Below are positions 31,388 through 40,371 of a DNA stretch of 64,000 nucleotides, piece by piece. This DNA comes from Ochromonas danica (taxonomy: Eukaryota; Sar; Chrysophyceae; Chromulinales; Chromulinaceae). A program made the translations under genes and the position numbers. Below the pieces are notes generated by a model. That model was not told the origin of the DNA, did no database searches, and saw nothing but the letters and a program-made list of their open reading frames with translations. The number at the start of each line of letters is the position of its first letter. The stretch's first letter is position 1. Location of the stretch: NCBI GenBank assembly GCA_015146655.1, contig VKHL01000096.1:1-64000 (forward strand), in the 5' to 3' direction.

Positions 31388-32274
31388 TTAGATTCCCTGC
31401 CAGGTTAGGCTGCCGACATTGTTTCTAGCTTCAGCGTCCGCTCCCTGCAAGAGCAAACCACAAGAAGTGAGAGGAGCAAGAGAAAGCATCGCATACCACC
31501 TACCTTGCTAATTAAATACTGTCCAAGAGTATCTCCATAACCATCTGGAGGGAACAAACAAATAGTATTCGTCAGTCAAGAAGGAGGAAGAGAGCGGCAT
31601 GGAGACCTACAATGATAACAATAGTGAAGGGGCGTGTTTCCTTTGTAGTTCCTCGCGTTTATATTAGCGCCTCGCCGCAACACAGTCTTCGCTACTCGTT
31701 TGTTGCCATTCTGGCACGCCGTGATAAGCAGCGTGTTGCCATAGCTGTCGCGCACATCAACAGGCACGCCCTGACCCAGGAGGCGCTCAATCTCTTCCAC
31801 TCGACCATGTCGAGCGAATCTGAATACATCTTCTATATCTTGCTCTGAAATATGGGAAGGAATGGCTTCCTCGTGGTCTGCAGCGGACGAAGTGGCTGCC
31901 TGCGGCTTCTCCATCGGGGCGGAACGATACCCAGAGGGTGGTCGCTTTGCTTGCGCCTCAGCGTGTTGATAGCTCTGATAATATCCGTCGTAGCTGTTAG
32001 CATAGTAGTGCTTGGCCTGCATTGCATAGGCTGTCTCATTGTTGCCGCTATCCCTGCTGCCATAGCTGCCGTGACTTCCATTCGATCTCTGGCTGAGCGG
32101 CAAGCGGCCACTATCCTTTCTGTCAGTATCCAAATAGGTTCTAGGAGTGACGTAGTCTCGCGGTGAGGTCCACTCGTCGCTGTTGCTGGCTGAGTTGCTT
32201 CTCGCGATGGTCCGAGGCGTGTAGAAGCGGTCGTCGCGCGGAGAAGTGTAGCTGCGCGGCGTATCTTCACTCAT
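31388..32274 (-). CDS. Ankyrin-repeat protein with Ser/Tyr/Arg-rich N-terminus
   Basis: Three exons: 32274-31611, 31544-31504 and 31444-31388. The first 130 residues are low-complexity with repeated T/S-P-R motifs (YTSPRDD, YTPRTIA, WTSPRDY, VTPRTY), likely phosphorylation sites for proline-directed kinases. Then ankyrin repeats: FRFARHGRVEEIERLLGQGV, DSYGNTLLITACQNGNKRVA and NYKGNTPLHYC..., continuing across the introns as YGYGDTLGQYLISKGADAEA and ending NVGSLTWQGI. The last repeat (GYGDTLGQYLISKGAD) is the form common in protist ankyrin proteins. Partner unknown. Confidence 0.87.
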
Positions 32275-32594
32275 CGAATGTGAATCACAAACTGAAAAGG
32301 AATTCGAGCAGGAAGGAAAGGATACCAAAGTTAGCGCACTTCTTGATTTTTCAGTCTGTTGTTGTGAAAGTGAGATGTGGGTGTTGGCTGCTGGAACTGA
32401 CGAAACGTTGTAATTGAAAAACTAGTTTCACAAACTATTTTTCTACACCATCAACTCCTATCGAAATATAAGCTAGACTATACCAGACATAGTAAACTGC
32501 ATTACATTATATAAGAGAAAGTATCATAATAGCTAATACACATTAACAGCTTGAAAGAAAATGAAAGGAAAATCGACATGTGAAAAAGTCAAAA
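32275..32594. promoter_or_regulatory. Upstream region of the ankyrin gene
   Basis: 320 bp of AT-rich sequence between the ankyrin gene start and the tRNA-Thr 3' end. The T-tract terminator of the tRNA is at 32576-32594 (AAAAAGTCAAAAAG on the plus strand). No coding potential. Confidence 0.5.
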
Positions 32595-32668
32595 AGCCTT
32601 TATTGGGGCTCGAACCCAAGACCTTACGCTTACTAAGCGCATGCTCTAACCAACTGAGCTATAAAGGC
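32595..32668 (-). tRNA. tRNA-Thr (anticodon AGU), copy 1
   Basis: 74-nt cloverleaf: acceptor GCCTTTA with TAAAGGC, discriminator U, D-arm TAGCTCAGTTGGTTAGAGC, anticodon arm TGCGC-TTAGTAA-GCGTA (AGU), T-arm TTGGG-TTCGAGC-CCCAA. Identical in sequence to the copies at 38718 and 43791. The 5' flank (TTCAACG) and T-rich 3' flank are shared too. Confidence 0.96.
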
Positions 32669-32765
32669 GTTGAATATCGTCCAGCAGAGAAGCAATAGAA
32701 TTGCTGATTAGAACTTGTCGTTGCTGTTTGTTGAGTCTCCTTCTTGATTGTTTAATCGATAAAGG

Positions 32766-33401
32766 ATGGGCTCGGCTTGTTCTCATATGAATATCTGGGC
32801 ACTTGCATGTATTATTCGTGCACCTAACTCCATCGCCTTGGACATGATGGAGGACTACGAGAAGCACTGCAAGGCTCTGCCGGATGAAGAGCCTTACGCC
32901 ATCGAGGATGCGCAGTTCTCAGACATCCTCAGTCGACTGGAAGTGCACCCCTCGGACCGCGACGTCTTCGAGGACTACTTCCGCCTCCTGGATAAGCGCA
33001 ACAGAGGAGTGTCGAACCTGCGCCACGTGTTGATCTGTATCGCGATGACGACAGCCAAGGACCTGCCCTCCCTCTTCCTCACCTGCTTGAAGCTGATGGA
33101 CCGCCAGAACTCTCTCATGATCAGCAAGGCAGACCTCGTCATCATCTTCAAGACCATCAACGACACGTGCTACTATGTGGGAGACAAGTACCTGCCCGTG
33201 GAGCAGGTCTACGACCTCGTCAACTCAGTCTTCACCTCCTGCGGCAAGATCGACGGCGACCTCTACTACCCAGACATCCTGGACTATCTCCACCAACACC
33301 CCATAGTCCAGCTCTTTGTCTCTCGGCCATTTCAAGGCACCATAGCCTCGAAGCTCCTCAGTGAGGACCAGATCGAGGCAGTGGCTCGGGCAGACAAATG
33401 A
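32766..33401 (+). CDS. EF-hand-like protein with N-myristoylation signal
   Basis: A single exon of 211 residues. The start MGSACS fits N-myristoylation plus palmitoylation, so membrane attachment is likely. The rest is all-helical with an order like calcineurin-B/CBL proteins: VFEDYFRLLDKRNRGVSN, LFLTCLKLMDRQNSLMIS, LVNSVFTSCGKIDGDLYYPD. The loops (DKRNRG, DRQNSLM, GKIDGDLY) are only partly canonical, so Ca2+ binding may be weak or limited to one site. I would call it an EF-hand-fold adaptor. It follows tRNA-Thr by 97 bp. Confidence 0.72.
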   Translation: MGSACSHMNIWALACIIRAPNSIALDMMEDYEKHCKALPDEEPYAIEDAQFSDILSRLEVHPSDRDVFEDYFRLLDKRNRGVSNLRHVLICIAMTTAKDLPSLFLTCLKLMDRQNSLMISKADLVIIFKTINDTCYYVGDKYLPVEQVYDLVNSVFTSCGKIDGDLYYPDILDYLHQHPIVQLFVSRPFQGTIASKLLSEDQIEAVARADK

Positions 33402-33800
33402 ACCCAATCAGATAGCCAACCAGATAGACAGACAGACGGACAGACAGACAGACTACCAGGTAGGTAGGCAGACAGTTTCTAGCCAACCCTTGGGAGTCAG
33501 ACTGGCTTGATCCAGCTTGAGAATAGGATAGCAGGGGGTCTTCGAAGAAAGATCTCTCTCAGCTTAGTGATCTCTCGAGAGAGATTCTGCAGACTAAGTG
33601 ACTGACTGACTGACTGACTGACTGACTGAGAGGCCAGTGTGTTTGTCGAACTAATTCACTTCTCACTACAGTTACAGTTCCTCCTCCATCATCACTGCTA
33701 GCTACATCATCCATTAATCGTAAGTTATGTTAAGTTAATAAGTCTGTTAATGATCAGCCCAGTTTCTTTTCTCGAGACATCACCTAGTAATAGACAATCA
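33402..33800. repeat. Spacer with CAGA and GACT short tandem repeats
   Basis: 399 bp between convergent genes. GACAGACAGAC repeats at 33425-33455, a self-complementary ATCTCTCTCAGCTT..CTCTCGAGAGAGAT zone at 33551-33582, and (GACT)n at 33601-33628. No gene. Confidence 0.75.
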
Positions 33801-34751
33801 TCATAAATCAAACTCTAGCGATGATGATGCAGGAGCAAAGCGAAGCAGCACTACCTCTTGAGAGAACTTGATCAGAAAGACTGTGCGCTCATTTCCTTCC
33901 ATCTCCAGTGAATGAGCTGAGACCTGTGCGGGCTGGACAGACAGACAATCGGGGTATTTAGAGTATTAGACAATAGGCAGACAGACAGAGTTGGTCAAGT
34001 ATCGGGGAACTTACAAATCGAGCGCTATCCAGGACCCCAGCAATAATGCCAGCAATATACGCCGCACAGTTCAAATGGCCCATATCAGCTGGCACGGAAA
34101 TGAAAGCGTTGGTCACAGGGGAAGATTCGTGAATCATATCTGAGCAGCATGGTAGGGAGAGATGAGAGAAGGAGGTGATGAGAGGAGGCAGTCTCACATT
34201 CGTCTTCATTCTCCATGGATCTCTCGAGATTGTCCGCTGCCTTGTTGAAGAGATACTTCCAGATGGCGTTCGAGATATACTGAAATGAAAATGAAAATGA
34301 AAACTGAAGAATTAGCGGAAGTGCAAACTGAAAGAAGCGAAGAAGATACCCCACCTGGAGAATGTTGACTATCCGGACCTCTCTCTTAGTGAGGCGCTCT
34401 CGACAGCTCACGAGCTCAATGACCTTCTGACCCACTCCGAAGCCAGCAGACTCCAACCTGATCAAGTCAATGGAGAGAAGAAGATCAGCAGAAGACAAAG
34501 ACAGAATCACTGGCTCTCACTTTTTCTCCAAGTCCGCAATGCTCTCAACTCTTGTCTGGTAGTATTGAACAATTTCTGAGAAGAGGAAGGCAAAGGCGCT
34601 CAAGGCCACCTGGCAGGCAGTCAAGAACAAGTGATGTCAGATGACACAGAAAGAGATAGCTCGAGGGTCATTCTACCTCAGTCTTGGGTCGTATGAGAGA
34701 TTTGTCAAGTATGGTCTGTCGAACAATGACTTTCCTTGGATCAGTTGCCAT
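33801..34751 (-). CDS. TRAPPC5: TRAPP complex subunit 5 (Trs31)
   Basis: Six exons, all GT-AG with compatible phases, the first from ATG 34751 (MATDPRKVIVRQTILDKS) and the last ending at 33801. Diagnostic stretches: VALSAFAFLFSEIVQYYQ, then LESAGFGVGQKVIELVSCRE, VRIVNILQ, ISNAIWKYLFNKAADNLERS, ISVPADMGHLNCAAYIAGI and the final ERTVFLIKFSQEV. All of these are typical of TRAPPC5/Trs31, a core subunit of the TRAPP tethering complexes and Rab1 exchange factor. The exon count is the highest for its length in the window. It is head to head with plastid EF-G over 232 bp. Confidence 0.93.
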
Positions 34752-34983
34752 GATTCGCTTTCTTTGATGTTGTTGTTAGTCTTTTCAGTTTTACCACTTG
34801 GACAGATATTGACACTGTGGTAAAAGTGTCAAAACACAGTCTGGGTGTCGTCAGTGTCTCTCTTCGCGGCCACGCCCGCCACGCGCTGCTGGCATCAGAG
34901 AGTGCAACCAACAAGCCAAAGCAACAATCACTTACTCGCTCGCAGCAAGCCCTCCCCCTCTCATCCCAGGAAACCTTCCAGAG
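34752..34983. promoter_or_regulatory. Divergent promoter region, TRAPPC5 / plastid EF-G
   Basis: 232 bp between two head-to-head genes. No defined element recognised; GC-rich toward the EF-G start. Confidence 0.4.
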
Positions 34984-37426
34984 ATGATCTGCTCTCTAGC
35001 CTTGTTGCTAGGGCTAATTGCCCAATCCTATGCTTTTAATTTGCATCATTTTGGTCTGCGACCAGTCAAGCTCCGAACATCCTCCTTGCGCATGGATGGC
35101 GGTGCTGATGTAGTTGCACAAGCAAGAAAAGAAATTGACGACATTGCTCAGATCCGCGAAGGACGCAATGTCCCTTTGACCAAGTACCGCAATATTGGTA
35201 TTATGGCTCACATTGATGCGGGCAAGACCACCACCACTGAGCGCATCCTCTACTACACTGGCAAGGCCTACAAAATTGGCGAAGTGCATGAAGGAACGGC
35301 CACCATGGACTGGATGGAGCAGGAGCAAGAACGCGGCATCACCATCACCTCCGCGGCCACCACCTGCGCCTGGAAGGACTGCCGCATCAACATCATCGAC
35401 ACGTGAGCCACACACTCCTCCCCTCTGACCTGACCACTCCTTTATTTTCTGATATTGGGTGCTGTTACAGTCCTGGCCACGTGGACTTCACCATCGAGGT
35501 GGAGCGCTCTTTGCGAGTGCTGGACGGCGCCGTGGCAGTCTTCGACGGCGTGGCGGGCGTCGAGCCTCAGAGCGAGACCGTCTGGCGCCAGGCCAACAAG
35601 TACAAGGTGCCTCGCATGTGCTTCCTCAACAAGATGGACCGCATGGGCGCCAACTTCTATCGTTGTGTGGAAATGATCGAGAAGCAGCTGGAGACCAAGC
35701 CTGCCGTGCTGCAGCTGCCCATTGGCGTCGAGTCCGACTTCAAGGGAGTCATCGACCTCGTCGCCAACACCGCTGTTATCTGGGAAAACGAAGAGCTCGG
35801 AGCTAAGTACCAGGTCTACCCTCTGGCTGAAGCTCCTGTGGCTGACGAGCTAAAGGCCAAGGCTGCCGACTATCGCGCTCAGCTGATCGAACTGGTCGTC
35901 GAGCAGGACGAAGAGGCGCTCATGAACTATCTTGAAGGCGTGGAGCCTTCCATTGAAAAGCTCAAGGAATGCATTCGTAAGGGAACTCTGTCTTTCTCCT
36001 TCACCCCTGTGATCACCGGCACCGCCTTCAAGAACAAGGGAGTGCAGACCCTGCTAGATGCAGTCGTGGACTACATGCCCTCTCCTCTCGACAGACCTGC
36101 TATCCAGGGACATGACGCCATTGACCTGGAGAAGGTCATTGAGAGACCTTCCGATGACAACGTGCCCTTCTCTGCCTTGGCCTTCAAGATCATGAACGAT
36201 CCCTTCGTGGGAACCCTCACCTTCACCCGCATCTACTCTGGCGTCCTCAAGTCCGGCTCCTCTGTGAGGAACTCTGTCAAGGGCAAGTCTGAGCGCGTGG
36301 GCCGCATGTTGCAAATGCACGCCAACGAGCGCACTGAAGTGAAGGAAGCTCGCGCCGGAGACATCATCGCCCTTGTTGGTCTGAAGGACACCGTCACTGG
36401 AGACACTCTCTGTGACCCTGACAACGCCGTCATCCTCGAGAGAATGGACTTCCCTGACCCTGTGATCAAGATCGCTGTGGAGCCAAAGACCAAGGCTGAC
36501 CAAGAGAAGATGGGCATCGCTCTCAATCGTCTCGCTAAGGTGACGACCTGGTCCATCATAATCAACAAACCTTCTCTTCTGACAACAACACTGACCTGTT
36601 ATCTTAGGAGGATCCTTCCTTCCGCTTCTCTCGTGACGAGGAGACTGGTCAGACCACTATTGAAGGCATGGGAGAGTTGCACCTGGAGATCATCGTGGAC
36701 CGCATGAAGAGAGAGTTCAAGGTCGACTGCAATGTGGGCGAGCCTCAGGTCGCCTATCGTGAGGCTATCACGCAGCCTGCCACCGTCGAGTATGTCCACA
36801 AGAAGCAGTCTGGCGGAGCTGGACAGTACGCCAAGGTGAAGATCGACTTCTTCCCCAAGGAGGATGACTCCAACGCAGACCTCGAGTTTGTCTCCGATAT
36901 CAAGGGAGGTGCCATCCCCAAGGAATACATTCCTGGCGTGCAGAAGGGTATCGAATCTGTCTTGGGCAATGGTGTGGTGGCTGGCTTCCCTGTCTTGGGC
37001 ATCAAGGCTGTTCTTATCGATGGCGGCTTCCACGATGTCGATTCCTCCGTGCTGGCCTTCGAGATTGCTGGCCGCGCTGCCTGCCGTGAGGGCCTCAAGA
37101 AGTGCAAGTCTCGTCTGAAGGAGCCAGTCATGAGGGTGGACGTGCTCAGTCCCGACGAGTTCGTTGGCGATGTCATCGGAGACATCAACTCTCGTCGCGG
37201 ACAGATCACCGAGCTGGGAGAGAGAGGCAACATGCGCACTGTCTCAGCCTTTGTCCCTCTGGCCAACATGTTCCAGTACGTCTCCACATTGCGCTCCTTG
37301 AGCAAGGGCCGCGCTCAGTACTCCATGGAGCTGCACAGCTACGACTTCGTCCCCAGCAATGTAGAGAAGGAGCTGGCCGCCAAGTTCAAGCCCTCAAGTG
37401 CTAAGGAGGAGGAGGAAGAGCAATAA
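34984..37426 (+). CDS. fusA: Elongation factor G, plastid
   Basis: Three exons: 34984-35402, 35471-36539 and 36608-37426. The leader is bipartite: signal peptide [17 protein letters not shown], then Phe and a basic transit stretch. The GTPase domain has [19 protein letters not shown] (P-loop), [11 protein letters not shown] (switch I), [20 protein letters not shown] (switch II) and NKMDR (guanine specificity). Domains II-V follow, ending [19 protein letters not shown]. Full length, all catalytic motifs intact. It drives translocation on plastid ribosomes. Strong G/C bias at third positions marks high expression. Convergent with CHMP5. Confidence 0.97.
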
Positions 37427-37754
37427 ATCACTGCAGGGTTGTTGTTGTTGTCGCAGTCTCCGAGTAAGAAGAAAGGGACAGAAGAGAGAGAGGAGGTGTA
37501 GAGCAGAGCTGATGTTGTGCGTGTGTGTATTTGCAATAAAGAGATGCTGCCTAGTCTATGCTACCCGCTGAGCTGCTAGTCTTCAGTTGAGGGACCAGTT
37601 CTTCAGTTGAGGAGAATCATCCTAAACAAACACAGTAATTACACATTACATTACATTATTACCAAGATGTGATGCTATCATATCTACTGCACCATCTTCT
37701 TCTTGAGACATACAGAGCATGATTCAAGTGGAACAGAACAAGAAGGATGATCGA
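37427..37754. other. Shared 3' region of EF-G and CHMP5
   Basis: 328 bp between convergent genes. Contains a (TTG)n stretch at 37439-37451, AATAAAG at 37536, and a twofold CTTCAGTTGAGG repeat (37580-37612). No gene. Confidence 0.55.
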
Positions 37755-38572
37755 TCAGGTGTAGGAGACGGCGTTAGTGGTGTTAGACAGCTGGGGGGCG
37801 GAGGAGGAGACAGCTTGAGAGGGAGTGCTGATGCTCGTGGGCGCCGCTCCTGGCACTGCAGGCATGGAGACCTGGCTTTCCTCCACGGCGGCAGGGGCCA
37901 TGGCAGCTTCCATCTCCTCCTCCGCCCACTCGCCCTCCAGCCCGGCCAGCTCTGCCTCGAGGTCTGCCTCGTCCAGACCCTCGGGCGTGCCGTAGCTCCT
38001 GCCCAGAATGTCAGAGATCTCTCCCACGTCTTCCAGCATGTCCTCCATGTCGTCCTGCATGTCTTCGATCTCGCTCAGGTTGATCTTCTTGTTCTCCTTC
38101 TTCAGCGTCTTGGCCGCGGCCTGCATGGCCACCACCGTCGACTGCGTGCTCTTCACCGTCTCGATGGCGAAGGCGGTCTGGTCCACGTTGAAGGCCTGGT
38201 TGGCCAGCTGGTCTCTCTGGTTCTCGTACATACGCTTCCGCTTCAAGGTGTCCAAGGCGCGCTTCTTGATGTTCGCAGCGCTGGAGCCCGTCACTTTCTT
38301 CAGCTGCTCGTTGTATCTCCTCAGCTCATTCTCCAGCTCCTTGATCTTCTTGTCCACTAGACAGCCACAGTGAAGACAGAATGACAGTGACAGTGACAAT
38401 GACAGTGACAGTGAGGACAGAGCGAGGAGAGGCAGAGGCAGAGGCAGAGGGAGAGGGAGAGGGTCAGGAAGAGTGACTCACACTCGGCAATGCGGCCGTT
38501 GATTCCAGCTGTGGTCGCCTCCAAAGTAGGAGCTTCAACCTTTGCTTTGGGCTTTCCGAATAATCTATGCAT
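37755..38572 (-). CDS. CHMP5: ESCRT-III subunit CHMP5 / Vps60
   Basis: Two exons: 38572-38482 and 38356-37755; the junction restores AE-LDKKIKELENELRRYNEQL. The start MHRLFGKPKAKVEAPTLEAT is the CHMP5 signature (MNRLFGKxKPK), and the core ALDTLKRKRMYENQRDQL, NVDQTAFAIETVKSTQS, IEDMQDDMEDMLEDVGEI and the SYGTPEGLDEADLEAEL segment match Vps60. It acts late in ESCRT-III filament turnover at endosomes with LIP5/Vta1. The C-terminal Ser/Thr/Pro tail is longer and simpler than in animals. The intron holds GACAGT and GGCAGA short repeats. Confidence 0.95.
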
Positions 38573-38717
38573 TCCACAGAGCTGAGAATAATAACTAAAA
38601 TATAAATAATGACCACCGTACTGTAGGATAACACTATCCCACACTGTTTCTCCCAGACTGCAACAACCACTTTTCATCATGTGGCTTTCTATATCACTGA
38701 TTTTAACAGGTTTCAAC
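38573..38717. promoter_or_regulatory. CHMP5 upstream region
   Basis: 145 bp between the CHMP5 start and a tRNA-Thr gene transcribed away from it. AT-rich, no motif recognised. Confidence 0.4.
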
Positions 38718-38791
38718 GCCTTTATAGCTCAGTTGGTTAGAGCATGCGCTTAGTAAGCGTAAGGTCTTGGGTTCGAGCCCCAATAAAGGCT
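38718..38791 (+). tRNA. tRNA-Thr (anticodon AGU), copy 2
   Basis: Same 74-nt sequence as the copies at 32595 and 43791, on the plus strand. 5' flank TTTCAAC, 3' flank TTTGGACTTTTTT, nearly identical to copy 3 at 43791. Confidence 0.96.
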
Positions 38792-38859
38792 TTTGGACTT
38801 TTTTCTCTCTGGGCCGACTTTTTGCAGTTTAATGAATGTCTGTTTTGTTTATTTAGCTG

Positions 38860-38952
38860 ATGTCAGCCCCTCAACGCTATGCGGTCAAGAAAGATGTAAA
38901 TGGTATCTGCTGCTGGAGTAGTCCAGGACTTTGTGACGATCTTTATGACAAG
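38860..38952 (+). other. Possible orphan exon (31 codons)
   Basis: ATG-started frame MSAPQRYAVKKDVNGICC... ending in AAG just before a good donor (GTGAGA). It is preceded by a pyrimidine-rich TTTATTTAG. No in-frame continuation into the ITPase exon could be established, and the peptide is unrecognised. It could be an upstream exon giving ITPase a different N-terminus, or nothing. Confidence 0.2.
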
Positions 38953-39013
38953 GTGAGATCTCTAGAATCTGGGGGTTTGTACTTCTGGCTCTACTGTGAG
39001 GTCCAGTCCGCTA

Positions 39014-39728
39014 ATGACTTGTTGGTTAGTGGCGAGGCAAGGCATTCTCTACTTCGCAGTCATTCTCACTCTCTGCTCCCTCATACCCTCCTACGCTCTC
39101 AGAGCCTCCTGCGCGCAACGGCTGTCCAGTATGACCACCACTAAGGGCTCCATCACCTTCGTGACAGGAAACAAGAAGAAGTGCGTTAGTCCCTCCCTCT
39201 CTCTCTCCCACTGACCGCTCTGACTCCACTGACTGCTCGCTCTGCTCAGGTTAGAGGAGGTCGTGGCGATCTTCGGGGACCAGATGCCCTTCCAGCTCGA
39301 GGCGCAGAAGATCGACCTCCCAGAGCTGCAGGGAGAGCCAGACCAAGTGGCCATCGAGAAGTGCAGGATCGCCGCCAAGCAAGTGGCAGGGCCTGTGATG
39401 GTCGAGGACACTAGCCTGTGCTTCAATGCCCTTGGAGGACTGCCAGGCATCTACATCAAGGTCCTCCTCCTCTGACTGCTCGCTATGCTGTGTCTCACTC
39501 ACCTGACCTGACCTTCTAACTGATATCTGATGTCTTCTATGCAGTGGTTTCTGGAGAAGACAGGTCACGAGGGTCTGAACAATCTGCTGGCTGCCTACCA
39601 AGACAAGTCTGCCTACGCGCAGTGCATCTTCGCCTTCTCTGAGGGACCGCACGACGAGCCGCGAGTCTTCGTGGGCAGAACCCCCGGGCGAATAGTGCCT
39701 GCACGCGGCCCCACAGACTTTGGGTAAG

Positions 39729-39770
<42 letters not shown>

Positions 39771-39969
39771 CTCTAACTGAGAGAGGTTGGTCACGAACAG
39801 GTGGGATCCAGTCTTCCAGCCCGATGGATTCGATGAGACCTACGCTGAGATGGACAAGGCCATTAAGAACACCATCTCTCATCGCTCTCGCTCTCTTGCG
39901 CTGCTCAAGAACTACCTCATCGACCACGCAGACACTATCGTAGCCGACAAGAAGGCGAAGACTTCTTAA
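39014..39969 (+). CDS. ITPA: Inosine triphosphate pyrophosphatase (HAM1/ITPase)
   Basis: Four exons: 39014-39180, 39250-39460, 39545-39723 and 39801-39969. Hydrolyses ITP, dITP and XTP to monophosphates, keeping deaminated purines out of nucleic acids. Core motifs: [55 protein letters not shown] and ISHRSRSL, all as in eukaryotic ITPA. The first ATG (39014) adds a signal-peptide-like leader ([18 protein letters not shown]) and 15 more residues before an internal Met ([10 protein letters not shown]) that matches the usual ITPA start. Dual targeting, organelle and cytosol, by alternative starts is possible. Confidence 0.93.
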
Positions 39970-40127
39970 GTTAACATCCTCTCCAAATATTTGATTTTCT
40001 TGTTAAATGAAGCAATGGTACAACCAAAGAATAGTAAAAGAAAGTCGTCCAAGTAGACTACAGTAACAGAGATGATACTACGGTTTCAATAGCAAAGTCA
40101 AAGCGAAGAAAAGGCAGAATGGCAAAA

Positions 40128-40199
40128 AGCCTTCAATGGGGATCGAACCCACGACCCTACGCTTACGAAGCGCATGCTCTACCACTGAGCTATAAAGGC
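40128..40199 (-). tRNA. tRNA-Thr (anticodon CGU)
   Basis: 72-nt cloverleaf: acceptor GCCTTTA with TGAAGGC (one G-U), discriminator U, D-arm AGCTCAGTGGTAGAGC, anticodon arm TGCGC-TTCGTAA-GCGTA (CGU), T-arm GTGGG-TTCGATC-CCCAT. Clearly a relative of the AGU copies, with a shorter D-loop. A T5 tract follows directly. Confidence 0.95.
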
Positions 40200-40371
40200 A
40201 CCACTCACGTCATGTTTGCTGTATAATAAGAAGAGCAGTAAAGAGCGGTTGTGGGGATATTTCGGATCTCATCTCTTGATGACGACTTTCTCGCCGCCAT
40301 CGACAGGCTCACGATCCCTCGGCATCATTCGGTGTGAATCTCTCACTTCTCTCTATCTCTAGGCGTCGAAT

